Origin: Pseudomonas defluvii | GTDB taxonomy: Bacteria; Pseudomonadota; Gammaproteobacteria; Pseudomonadales; Pseudomonadaceae | Length of the DNA: 34,105 nt | Reading direction: 5' to 3' | Assembly: GCF_001695625.1 (NCBI RefSeq) | Contig: NZ_MBPN01000055.1 | Coordinates: 1 to 34,105, forward strand | Shown here: piece by piece, positions 1 to 7,418 of the stretch | Numbering within the stretch: position 1 is the first letter of the stretch | Layout: the number at the start of each line of letters is the position of its first letter | Translations under genes and position numbers: made by a program | Notes under the pieces: generated by a model | The model's database searches: none | The model's input: the letters and a program-made list of their open reading frames with translations, nothing else | What the model was told of the DNA's origin: nothing

Positions 1-1
1 G

Positions 2-70
2 CGCAAGCGCTTGGGCTGGAAGACGCCGTACGAAGTGCATACAGGGGTGAGCGTTGCACTTATGTGTTGA
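2..70 (+). pseudogene. IS30-family transposase, C-terminal end only
   Basis: The window opens inside a reading frame that ends at 68-70. The last 22 residues include the run GWKTPYEV followed by GVSVALMC, which is the typical C-terminal end of IS30-family DDE transposases. Only this tail lies in the window, so whether the element is whole cannot be judged. The element's terminal inverted repeat should lie within the next 100 bases or so, but I could not define it. The element ends close to the 3' end of the pilin gene that runs toward it on the other strand. Confidence 0.7.
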
Positions 71-180
71 ATTCAGGCCTGATAAAGATTGAGCAAGGAC
101 TTGTGGGATATTTGTAACGACAGCCGCTGTGCGCTTTCGAGAGTTTATGGTATCAATATAACTGCATGACCTGTGTAGTT

Positions 181-951
181 CTAAATAATACCGGATTGGC
201 AAGAAAGTATTACGCCGGCGCTAGACCTTGCGATCGCACCAGTCTTTGGGCAGGACGTGTTCTCCTGGACGACCTTCTGCAGCGAAATCCCGTCTTGGAA
301 GGTACCTTCTCCGTTGAACTGAGATACGCCATTCACCCTCAACTGGCTAGCCTCTGCCAGTCCACTGATGGCGGCATTGACCGCTTCGATTCGACCAACC
401 TCCTTGATGTCGTTGTTGCCCAACAGCAGGTTGGTTCTCATCCGGTTGAGTTCTACGTTTTGCTCAGCTACGCGAGATAGCTTCGCGTCGTTAGCTGTCT
501 CCGAGCCCGGTATCCCAATGGTGCTTCGGATTCGGTTTTGAGATGCATTGACGATCGAAGTCCCCGGTAGGTTGTTGGCCAGCACCCCATCCCAGTCTTC
601 CACGATGGACTGGTCAACGCTGAACGTCCATGCCGTGCAGGATGTGGAGACAGTGTTGTTGTATTTGTTCACGTCCAGGCCAGAGGGCAGCATTGCCGGG
701 GATTGGCTCACCATTTCAGAGATGGCATTGATACAGGATGCGCCACCTGGCCAGGCTCCTTTGGACAGCCGGTAGGCCCTGGCCGCGTCCAGGATGGCTT
801 GAGTGTTTTCAGTCGTAACTCGCGAACGGTTCCGATTGATCTCTTCCATGTATCTCGGCACAGCGGCGACGGCAAGCATTGCCATGATGGCAAGTACAAT
901 CGACAGCTCTAAAAGCGAGAAGCCCGCTTGGCGACCAGGTGAGCCACGCAT
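181..951 (-). CDS. pilV: PilV-like type IV prepilin ending at a shufflon-type site
   Basis: Encodes 256 residues. The N-terminus is a class III prepilin signal: a short charged leader (MRGSPGRQAG) cleaved after Gly10, mature Phe1, Glu5 (FSLLE), then a hydrophobic segment of about 20 residues. The middle is polar and the end contains SCPKTG...LSCQSG, a motif of PilV minor pilins/adhesins of IncI-type thin pili, where CQSG marks the junction between constant and variable regions. Here only two residues and a stop follow CQSG, so the adhesin tail is essentially missing. The start at 951 is chosen because GGAGGGG precedes it and the leader then has normal length; an upstream extension to 1077 is open but unlikely. 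The product would be processed by the prepilin peptidase encoded at 14432-15277. Confidence 0.8.
   Translation of the reverse strand: MRGSPGRQAGFSLLELSIVLAIMAMLAVAAVPRYMEEINRNRSRVTTENTQAILDAARAYRLSKGAWPGGASCINAISEMVSQSPAMLPSGLDVNKYNNTVSTSCTAWTFSVDQSIVEDWDGVLANNLPGTSIVNASQNRIRSTIGIPGSETANDAKLSRVAEQNVELNRMRTNLLLGNNDIKEVGRIEAVNAAISGLAEASQLRVNGVSQFNGEGTFQDGISLQKVVQENTSCPKTGAIARSSAGVILSCQSGII
190..202 (-). repeat. Shufflon (sfx/Rci-type) crossover-like site
   Basis: On the minus strand the sequence is TTGCCAATCCGGT. The shufflon repeats of IncI plasmids such as R64, as I remember them, have the core GTGCCAATCCGGT, so 12 of 13 bases agree. The site encodes CQSG at the end of the PilV-like pilin, in the same reading frame and position as in known shufflons. 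I found no second copy and no obvious Rci-type recombinase next to it. Confidence 0.6.
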
Positions 952-1077
952 TTCATCCCCTCCGCGAAAATTCAGTTGTCCGGAGCTTACCCCCATGAAC
1001 GCTTGAGTTCGGGCGAAAACAGGGTGCTGAAATTCCGGAAGCTGCAGGCTTCCAGGGCGGATCGAGGGTAGGGGCAT

Positions 1078-1098
1078 GCGAGGAGGTGAACTCCTCGC
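1078..1098. terminator. Hairpin between the HD gene and pilV
   Basis: A perfect 8-bp stem (GCGAGGAG / CTCCTCGC) with a 5-base loop lies between the end of the HD-domain gene and the start of the pilin gene, both on the minus strand. No T-run follows, so it may be a weak terminator or an mRNA processing element. Confidence 0.3.
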
Positions 1099-1118
1099 GG
1101 AAAGGCCACTGCTGGCCG

Positions 1119-1553
1119 CTACTGGCCTGCTTCGAAGGTGCTTAAGCGCTTCCAGGCCTGATGGTATTTCGACACACGACGAAGATCCGACTCCCCGAGG
1201 CTCGCCAGCCTCAGCACGTTTAGGTTGTCTTCGATGTCAGCCAGCTTGATCTTGCGCGCCAGCGGGTTTAGACAAATCCGTTCGATGAAGTCCGCGTAGC
1301 TCTCTCCACGTCGACGGCTCAAGATGACGACGACCTCGACTACGAACTCCGGAAAGCCTTCGTTGAGTAGATCCTCCGCGGTGGTGTCACTGTCCTCGAT
1401 CACATCGTGGAGAAGAGATACCGCTTGCTCGAATGGGTCAGTGAATCTGGCCATCAGACGCAGTGGATGCAAGATATAAGGCATGCCGGCCTTATCGACC
1501 TTGCCCATATATGCGCTCAGCGCACGCTGTAGCGCCATTTCAATCAAAACCAT
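1119..1553 (-). CDS. Small HD-domain hydrolase, SpoT/MESH1-like
   Basis: Encodes 144 residues with the metal-binding pattern of the RelA/SpoT hydrolase domain: His29 (ILHPL), His49-Asp50 followed by Glu53-Asp54 (LLHDVIED), and Asp106...Asn110 (KLADIEDN). There is no synthetase domain, and the length suits a stand-alone small alarmone hydrolase that would cleave (p)ppGpp to GDP/GTP and pyrophosphate. The start is supported by AGAGGA upstream. It lies downstream of an unknown gene on the same strand and may share its transcript. The HD fold is clear; (p)ppGpp as the substrate is inferred from the motif set, and other nucleotides are possible. Confidence 0.8.
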   Translation of the reverse strand: MVLIEMALQRALSAYMGKVDKAGMPYILHPLRLMARFTDPFEQAVSLLHDVIEDSDTTAEDLLNEGFPEFVVEVVVILSRRRGESYADFIERICLNPLARKIKLADIEDNLNVLRLASLGESDLRRVSKYHQAWKRLSTFEAGQ

Positions 1554-1628
1554 CTCGATCCTCTTCCTTCCTTCCTAGGGCCAGCCTGAGGGGCTGGGAC
1601 ACCCGCCAGACGGCTGTAGACAATGATT

Positions 1629-1973
1629 CTACTGGCTGACACCTGCTTCATTCATGCGCGCCAGCGCCTGCTGGATCACGGGCTCGAATCCCCAGGACTT
1701 GGTGTAATCCACGACCATCCTGGAAGGCGATTCGCCCCACTTCAAGTGAATCAGCGCAGTGTTGCTGCCGTTCTTCAACAGCCGAATCACCGGTGGGTCG
1801 CAGCAAATAATCTTTTCCTGGACCTTCGTTACGTCGGGGGCGTACAGCCATTCGCTTCCTTGCAGTACCTCATGCGGAAGCCAGCCAGATTCTGCCAAGT
1901 GCGTTAGGAGCACACTCAACGCAGAGGTGTTCTGCAGGACCGCGGGCTTACCCCTAAAACTATCAGCAACCAT
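1629..1973 (-). CDS. Hypothetical protein, 114 aa
   Basis: I do not recognise the family. The start at 1973 follows a strong G-rich ribosome-binding site (GGGGGGGAAAG); a longer frame to 2033 exists but lacks one. The protein is soluble, with an aromatic middle (SGWLPHEVLQGSEWLYAPD) and no signal peptide or membrane segment. It lies 75 bases upstream of the HD-domain gene on the same strand, so the two may be co-transcribed. Confidence 0.6.
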   Translation of the reverse strand: MVADSFRGKPAVLQNTSALSVLLTHLAESGWLPHEVLQGSEWLYAPDVTKVQEKIICCDPPVIRLLKNGSNTALIHLKWGESPSRMVVDYTKSWGFEPVIQQALARMNEAGVSQ

Positions 1974-2148
1974 CTTTCCCCCCCCAATCTCTCTCGTCTG
2001 CTGTCCATCATCGACGCGGGCTTCCTGTGCCACTAGGGGGCTTTCACTTGCTCAGGAAAATTTTCTTGTAGAGGGAATGGCGAGTGCAGGCTAGGCCGCG
2101 CTACATTCCAGGCTTCTGTAAGAACCCTTCCTCGTCAGGAGCACCTTC

Positions 2149-2571
2149 ATGGCTGACAGCCTACCCGAGCGCATCAAAATGAAGATCACAATCGAGATCG
2201 ATGCGCCATCTGATGCCCTGGAAGAAATCCCCAAGATGATCGATAACGCCATCGATGGGGTGAAGTTCGGATCTGCCAGCGGTAATGGCTTTCTCTTGGG
2301 GCAAAAAGGGTCCTACCGCTACACAGTGGAGGACAATCTTCCGAGAAAACCAGCCACGCTTGAGACTCTGTTTGAAATGTTCGACGGCCAGCTTGCTCCT
2401 GGGGAGCTGACCTCTGAGGTGAGCATGGCCATTCTGGCTGTCGGAGGAGAGGATGCACTCCAGTGGTGGACCCAACTTGGCGAGCATGGGAGATACAGCT
2501 GGATAAACAAACCAGGCATCAACACCCCGATCGACGCATGGCAGGAATATAGGCGCCAGCAGGGGCACTGA
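2149..2571 (+). CDS. Hypothetical protein, 140 aa
   Basis: Unrecognised soluble protein. The start follows CAGGAGC at suitable spacing; an internal Met11 (MKITIEID) is an alternative start. The N-terminal part has a beta-strand-like pattern (MKITIEIDAPSDALEEIP) and the C-terminal part is rich in tryptophan and charged residues. It is transcribed divergently from the gene ending at 1629 and convergently with the yedK-like gene. Confidence 0.65.
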   Translation: MADSLPERIKMKITIEIDAPSDALEEIPKMIDNAIDGVKFGSASGNGFLLGQKGSYRYTVEDNLPRKPATLETLFEMFDGQLAPGELTSEVSMAILAVGGEDALQWWTQLGEHGRYSWINKPGINTPIDAWQEYRRQQGH

Positions 2572-2624
2572 GCTTCATATTGCGCCTGGAACGCACCCTG
2601 CGAAGCCTTTCCGCCCCGGAACGT

Positions 2625-3263
2625 TCATCCCCTAGCTTCGGCCTGGAGGCGATCGGCAGGGTACTGCTGCATGAAATCCATACTTCGCTCCGCCGGCGCG
2701 CGCAGCCAATCCTGGATCAGCCCGTTTGGCAGGATGACGACCATGCGCTTTTCTGAACCAGGCTTATGAAAATTTTGCATTAGTGCGTGGTCATCCGCAT
2801 TAACAGTCAGCATCGTGTAGGAATGCAAATCGCCCTCAGGAGTCTTCCACCGCTCCCACAACCCAGCGATCGACATGATGCCGCCGTCCTTCCTGCTGAT
2901 GCGAGTTGGGACCGATTTTCCTGTACGCCAATCTGGTTCATAGATTGCCGCGGCCGGGATGATGCAGTGCTTCGCTTCACGCCAAGCCACTCGATAGGAA
3001 GGCTTGCTCGCCACAGTCTCGGTGCGAGCATTGTAAGTATCACGCCCCAACGTTCGTGTTTTTGCCCAAAATGGCAAGAGCCCAAATTGGCCGACTAACG
3101 CCTCAAATTCCGGCCCTTCCTCATCAGGTGATTCAGTGTCACGCAGACGGATAAATGGACCTTCGTAGCAGGGCCAGAGATCCATCTTGAACTGCCCCTC
3201 GGGAGCTACCCCAAATCCATCGATCAACCGCTGAGTTTCCGGGGCCTCATAGTGGCTGCACAT
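2625..3263 (-). CDS. yedK: SOS response-associated peptidase, YedK/HMCES-like
   Basis: A 212-residue SRAP-family protein. These proteins crosslink covalently to abasic sites in single-stranded DNA and shield them. The expected catalytic residues are visible: Cys2 directly after the initiator Met, Asn78 (YNARTET), Glu109 (IYEP) and His166 (NFHKPGSEKRM). Length is normal for the family. The need for Cys at position 2 fixes the start at 3263. Such genes are common on large plasmids, where single-stranded DNA arises in conjugation and replication. No convincing LexA box was found upstream. Confidence 0.92.
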   Translation of the reverse strand: MCSHYEAPETQRLIDGFGVAPEGQFKMDLWPCYEGPFIRLRDTESPDEEGPEFEALVGQFGLLPFWAKTRTLGRDTYNARTETVASKPSYRVAWREAKHCIIPAAAIYEPDWRTGKSVPTRISRKDGGIMSIAGLWERWKTPEGDLHSYTMLTVNADDHALMQNFHKPGSEKRMVVILPNGLIQDWLRAPAERSMDFMQQYPADRLQAEARG

Positions 3264-3392
3264 GTCTGGGTTCCTTTTGGTCGGATTGAAAGCATAGCTT
3301 TTGACCCGCCGGAATAGGCGCCTGTTCGAAAACTGTAAAGGGTAGAGGCTCAGTCAAGAGATTGAGCTAGCCCTTCAGATTGGAGAATCCTT

Positions 3393-3566
3393 GTGTACGA
3401 AGACCACCAGCTCATTTGCAGCAAGTGCAGCGAAGCCTTCACCATCCGCGAATTCAGTCCCAATGCGCTGGGCGACCTGGACCGCTGGCCGCTTGAATGT
3501 CCGCACTGCGGGGAAACCACCGTGGAGAAATCGGCGGGCTACTTCGAGGTGATCCAAGACCAATAA
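3393..3566 (+). CDS. Small zinc-ribbon protein, 57 aa
   Basis: A short reading frame starting with GTG at 3393 after GGAGAA. The product has two CxxC knuckles, C9-x2-C12 (ICSKC) and C36-x2-C39 (ECPHC), the layout of a small zinc ribbon of the FmdB or rubredoxin-like type. The function is unknown; such proteins often act as nucleic-acid-binding adaptors. A bidirectional hairpin follows six bases after the stop codon, supporting a real transcript end. Confidence 0.7.
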   Translation: MYEDHQLICSKCSEAFTIREFSPNALGDLDRWPLECPHCGETTVEKSAGYFEVIQDQ

Positions 3567-3571
3567 GCGAA

Positions 3572-3592
3572 AGGCGGGCCTCATGCCCGCCT
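3572..3592. terminator. Bidirectional terminator hairpin
   Basis: A perfect 8-bp GC-rich stem (AGGCGGGC / GCCCGCCT) with a 5-base loop lies between two convergent genes, the zinc-ribbon gene ending at 3566 and the unknown gene ending at 3598. Confidence 0.65.
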
Positions 3593-3597
3593 ACTCC

Positions 3598-4905
3598 TCA
3601 CGCCCAGTCTCTGGATTGCGACGATGGAGCTTCAAAGGAATCCTGCAGGAGGCGCCGGTATGCAGCAGGAAAGTTGTTAGGGAATCCGGCAAGTGCTGCC
3701 AGGCAGTAGTAGGCCTCGTCATACTCGCCCCTGGCCATTTGCTCACGGGTTGCTTCGACCTCCACCCACTCGGAACCATCCAGGCATCGCACATCAAGGA
3801 AGCCATCTGGGAACTCGCTGTGTTTCACGGAAGCCATGAAGTGAAGCAGGACCGCATCACCACAGGTAGCGCATGAACTGTAAACGCAGTTCATGCCCTC
3901 AATGGTGCTGTTGGGTGTCTCCCGGTACCCACACCAGTAGGAGTTATCATCTTGAACCCGGATGTAGGGCATGACCATCGCCGCAGGCAACTCTCCAGCC
4001 ACCGGAATCCGGTGAGCGTTCCACCAGTCGGAAAGCATCTGCAGAGCAGGGTGCGATTCCAATTGCCCAAGGCAATCCTCGGAACTTCCAGGTGTCGCGG
4101 AAGGTACCTCGGGGCGCTTGTAGGGAACCTTTGCTGCCAGAGAGATCGCATCCAGAAGCACTCTTGCTGGCATCTCCAGGGCACCATTTGCCTTGTGCTC
4201 ATCATTCAGCAACGTGAAATCCGTAACCTGGACCACTTCATGTAGCTGCTGTTTCTGGTAAAGGTGAATGCTGGTTGCCTGTTCGTAGGGGATTGTGGGA
4301 ATCCGCATCTCCTCTCGGAAAGTCACGCCGAGCATGCCATCACGTAGGAGGCCGACATTCAGCGTCGGCCTTCCTTTTCTGTGCTGCTCCAGCACCTGGG
4401 AGGGCTTCAGAAATGCCATGGCATAGCGGTACATGTTCGGGACCGAGGCACGGCCATTTGGCCAGTTGGACACCGCCATGGTGTACGTCCGAAACGGGCC
4501 TTGCTCCAGCTCCAGTTGGATGAAATGGCGAACCACCCAATCACTTCCGTCACTGAGCAGTGACACGAAGGTCCAGCGGAACTCTACTTCGAAGCGCTCA
4601 GGGAGATTGGCCGCCGGTACGCACCAACCATTGCGATTACGCACCGAACCACCGACCAGGTAGGAGGAATTGGGGTACGGCTGCCGGATCACCACGCCTT
4701 CGGCCGGGAGCAAACCGTCGACGTTGGAGATGACCTCCAACACCACTCGGTCCAGGGATACGGCCTCAGTTAAAGGTTCATCCAAAAGTAGCTTGGGAAG
4801 AAGATGAAGCAGCTTCTGGTCGCTGTCGGTTGTGCCGACCTCCGAACCATCAACTCGTAGCTGTACCGTTGATCCATCAGGACGGGTCGCGTGGACAATT
4901 TCCAT
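3598..4905 (-). CDS. Hypothetical protein, 435 aa
   Basis: A large soluble protein of unknown family. The start at 4905 follows GGGAGGC; a longer frame reaches 4956 without such a site. The C-terminal third has a cysteine group (CVYSSCATCGD) that could bind a metal. No signal peptide or clear membrane helix is visible. One copy of the 18-bp iteron motif is embedded in the coding sequence at 4001-4018, where it encodes AHRIPVA. Confidence 0.75.
   Translation of the reverse strand: MEIVHATRPDGSTVQLRVDGSEVGTTDSDQKLLHLLPKLLLDEPLTEAVSLDRVVLEVISNVDGLLPAEGVVIRQPYPNSSYLVGGSVRNRNGWCVPAANLPERFEVEFRWTFVSLLSDGSDWVVRHFIQLELEQGPFRTYTMAVSNWPNGRASVPNMYRYAMAFLKPSQVLEQHRKGRPTLNVGLLRDGMLGVTFREEMRIPTIPYEQATSIHLYQKQQLHEVVQVTDFTLLNDEHKANGALEMPARVLLDAISLAAKVPYKRPEVPSATPGSSEDCLGQLESHPALQMLSDWWNAHRIPVAGELPAAMVMPYIRVQDDNSYWCGYRETPNSTIEGMNCVYSSCATCGDAVLLHFMASVKHSEFPDGFLDVRCLDGSEWVEVEATREQMARGEYDEAYYCLAALAGFPNNFPAAYRRLLQDSFEAPSSQSRDWA
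4001..4018 (-). repeat. Solitary iteron-like site inside a gene
   Basis: ACCGGAATCCGGTGAGCG on the plus strand is the exact reverse complement form of the consensus CGCTCANNNNATTCCGGT found at the plasmid origins about 7 kb away. It lies inside the 435-residue unknown gene. Confidence 0.6.
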
Positions 4906-5023
4906 TGGTGCCTCCCAAGCTTGTTGTTGGTCGGGAGGATAACGGTGAGTTGGCAAGGGTTCGAATGAAGAGGGCGGGCGGAAAGTTTGCCCGCCTCCGC
5001 ATCATTGGAGTTCACCGTGAGAT

Positions 5024-5046
5024 GGCCCGCCTAGATGGGGCGGGCC
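5024..5046. terminator. Terminator hairpin after the SPFH remnant
   Basis: A perfect 8-bp stem (GGCCCGCC / GGCGGGCC) with a 7-base loop lies 20 bases beyond the stop of the SPFH remnant, between it and the start of the next minus-strand gene. Confidence 0.5.
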
Positions 5047-5066
5047 TTGGCGGATGAAGAACTCAG

Positions 5067-5705
5067 TCAGTTCTTGGAGCCCAGGAAGGGAATTGCCGAG
5101 TCGGGGATCATGGTGGTGGGAAGTTTTCCATCCCATCGTTCGGCCTTGGTCAGCTCAACGAGGTTCTGGTTGCTCGCCAACGCTGCCGCACGAGCCTTGA
5201 TGGCTTCGGCTTCAGCCTCGCCACGAAGCCGTGTCGCCTCGGCGTCCGCCTTGGCTTGAGCGAGCTTGGCTTCAGCTTCTGCGTTCGCCTGGGTCACGCG
5301 GATCTCAGCCTGGACTTTCTCCGTTGCCAGCATCTGCTCACGAGTTTTGACCTGGACCTCCGCCTTCATTCGATCCTCGATGGAGCGCTCGTAGGCATCG
5401 CTGAAATCCAGATTCTCGATCTGAATGCTGTCGATAATGACAGGGCCATTGACGGAGCCTTTGAGCGCCGCGGCAGCGTCGATCACGAACTGCCCACGTT
5501 CTTGAACCGCACGAATCGCCGTGTAGCGGCCGAAGGTATTTTCGATCTGGTTGGGAACCTGGCGGCTGATCAGTCGGGATACCATCGACTCCAGATCACC
5601 GTAGGACTTGTAGAGGTCAGCCACCTGGCCAGGCTCGTCGAGTTGACCTGCGCTCAACCTACACCTGGTACTTAGTCCCAAATGAGTAATCCCATCGATG
5701 AGCAA
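5067..5705 (-). pseudogene. SPFH/Band 7 (prohibitin-like) protein, N-terminally truncated
   Basis: The frame encodes the second half of a prohibitin/stomatin-type SPFH protein: the end of the SPFH fold (from DEPGQVADLYKSYG), then a long alanine- and glutamate-rich helix (roughly residues 120-185) and the short C-terminal tail. Family members are normally about 280-300 residues and begin with a membrane anchor and the first SPFH strands, which are missing here. The similarity stops at about 5655, and the residues before it look like random read-through, so the gene was cut at its 5' side. The new neighbour starts at 5698 on the opposite strand. Confidence 0.8.
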
Positions 5706-6072
5706 TCACGCCACCAACTACCTGGCCCTTGAAGCTTTCGCTGCAGCGAATGCTAGATCTATGGGGGCTAGATCTCGCTTCCAGTTTGGCGACCTGATGG
5801 TGTATGCCCGGATCGCGGCACGCAGGATTGGCGGGGAAGGCCGCTGGACGCTTGACCTGGCTGATCTGGAAGTCACGAATGAAGGCGAGCGAGGGAAGGG
5901 GCAATTCACACATTTCCTGAGCCATGCAGAACGGATTGCGGACAGCAATGGGTTGATCGTGTACGTGCAATCGATCGTCAATCAGCGACTGTTGAACAGC
6001 CTCGTAGCCAAAGGCTATTTCTTGCAGGGGTACGATGCCTACCGGTTGCGCCAGGCCCCACCGCCACCCTAG
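5698..6072 (+). CDS. Hypothetical protein, 124 aa, possibly GNAT-like
   Basis: No firm family assignment. The end (IVYVQSIVNQRLLNSLVAKGYF) resembles the last strand-helix part of GNAT acetyltransferases. The start codon has no good ribosome-binding site and lies near the break point of the truncated SPFH gene, so the 5' end may itself be altered. Confidence 0.45.
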   Translation: MSNHATNYLALEAFAAANARSMGARSRFQFGDLMVYARIAARRIGGEGRWTLDLADLEVTNEGERGKGQFTHFLSHAERIADSNGLIVYVQSIVNQRLLNSLVAKGYFLQGYDAYRLRQAPPPP

Positions 6073-6074
6073 AC

Positions 6075-6995
6075 CTATTCATCAGTCGATGGATTCTTAA
6101 CTCCAAGCATCAATGCCCAGGTCCGAATTTCAGCTTCGAGTTCTGTTGCAGTGCGACGCACATCAACGTTGTCCTCCGCTCGTTGGAGGAAGTGCTTCGG
6201 AAACAGGCCAAGACAATCAATCCCCAACGCATGCGCACTAACCAAACCGGCAACGTCAACTCCTGTCTGGCCGCCAGATCGGATGAACTCGATTGGCCAG
6301 TGCTGGTGGACCTTGCCGATGACTTGGTACACCCAGGCATTGATGCTCTCCTGCGTCCAGCCATGCTTAGACAGTGTGTAGATACCGTTCCCGGCGACAT
6401 TCAAGGTGCGCGCCTTTGCAGCTGACATCGCCTTATAGAGGCGCCGGGCAGCGGCGACTGGCTCGATTGAAACGGGGATGGCCACATAGGCTTCACCGGC
6501 CGCCCGCAGTGTCAATTGCTCACCCCGGGTTGTGAAATCGGAGGCAAAGGCGACGGTAATGTCAGCGCTCTTGGCATTCTCCCAAGTCCGAGGGGCGTAG
6601 CGGCCTGAGTCATGCTGTTCAATCCGAAGCAAGGGCTGCTTCGGTGTGGGAAGGGTGAACTCGGCATGGTGAACGTACCGGATTTCTGCGAGCGGGGAAT
6701 TCTGACAGGCCCATTCGAACAGTGCGATAAGCCACCCCAAGCTGACACCGGGCGAGCGATCTTCAGTGTTTGGCTGAACAGCAGGTTGCTGGCCGCGCTG
6801 GCTCCGTTGTCGTTTCAACAGATGACCTAGGGGGACCATTGCATCTTTGCCAAGCACCGGTGCCCCGTCTCCTCCTACAAGCAGCAAATGACAACCTTCA
6901 TCAACTGCAGCCTGGAGCAGCTCCCTAGAGACCGCGTGACTGAAAACACATCGGCCCTTTTCCCAGAGCTCGACTGTCGCGACCGGCCCTTTCAT
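6075..6995 (-). CDS. SLOG-like (YpsA/MoCo-carrier type) protein
   Basis: 306 residues from a start preceded by AGGAAACGG. The last third (about residues 205-285) begins with a Rossmann-like strand (NVAGNGI) and contains SGGQTGVDVAGL, the glycine-rich signature of the SLOG/YpsA family that binds nucleotides or related ligands. The N-terminal two thirds, with LLLVGGDGAP near the start, have no assignment. SLOG proteins occur in defence and plasmid or phage accessory regions, but no partner enzyme is adjacent here. The ligand is unknown. Confidence 0.65.
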   Translation of the reverse strand: MKGPVATVELWEKGRCVFSHAVSRELLQAAVDEGCHLLLVGGDGAPVLGKDAMVPLGHLLKRQRSQRGQQPAVQPNTEDRSPGVSLGWLIALFEWACQNSPLAEIRYVHHAEFTLPTPKQPLLRIEQHDSGRYAPRTWENAKSADITVAFASDFTTRGEQLTLRAAGEAYVAIPVSIEPVAAARRLYKAMSAAKARTLNVAGNGIYTLSKHGWTQESINAWVYQVIGKVHQHWPIEFIRSGGQTGVDVAGLVSAHALGIDCLGLFPKHFLQRAEDNVDVRRTATELEAEIRTWALMLGVKNPSTDE

Positions 6996-7040
6996 TCCGT
7001 TTCCTGTGAGTTCAGTTTGTGCAAGGGCGACAGAATACAC

Positions 7041-7418
7041 TCACGCTCGCTTCACCACCTCATCGCGGTATTGGAAGGCTCTGCTTTTTGCTCCTTTCCC
7101 CCAGCTTAGCGGCCGCCCCTCTCAGTAACAGCCACCACGATTTGTAGCCAGATCAGCCCCGCAGCGAAATTCATCCGTACGCGCAAAGTACGCCCTACAC
7201 CCCACATGAAACCGCCAGAAATCACGTACAGGGCCGTTTTGAGGCTATGGCCAAGGATTACAGTTTTTATCCGATGTGATTTTTAACCCGTTTCTCTTGC
7301 GCATGACCTATAATATTACCGTAATTACCTGTTACGTAATGCAAGTAACAAAAGTTCGCCGGTAAAATGGCGCCAAATCATAGTTTTCGGATACTGTCAA
7401 TAGGTACGGAGGGCAGCC
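7041..7418. promoter_or_regulatory. Regulatory region upstream of kfrA
   Basis: This 378-base intergenic stretch separates divergent genes. Close to kfrA, at about 7300-7352, lies a TATAAT-like box followed by repeated and inverted ATTACCGTAAT / GTTACGTAAT half-sites. KfrA-type proteins are known to repress their own promoters through such sites, so this is probably the kfrA promoter and operator. AGGG lies just before the kfrA start. The left part shows nothing I can assign. Confidence 0.5.

Noticed and set aside
1016..1038. ATTCCGG upstream of pilV as an iteron
   Set aside because: The CGCTCA half is absent; only the common ATTCCGG part is shared.
3089..3106. CCTCAAATTCCGGC inside yedK as an iteron
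   Set aside because: The distance between the halves is two bases short, and the protein sequence is conserved there.
3320..3337. CTGTTCGAAAACTGT upstream of yedK as a LexA box
   Set aside because: It is not palindromic (the second half is CTGT, not ACAG).
5651..5668. CGCTCA followed by CACCTGG at the SPFH break as an iteron
   Set aside because: The second half does not match ATTCCGGT; the similarity is weak.
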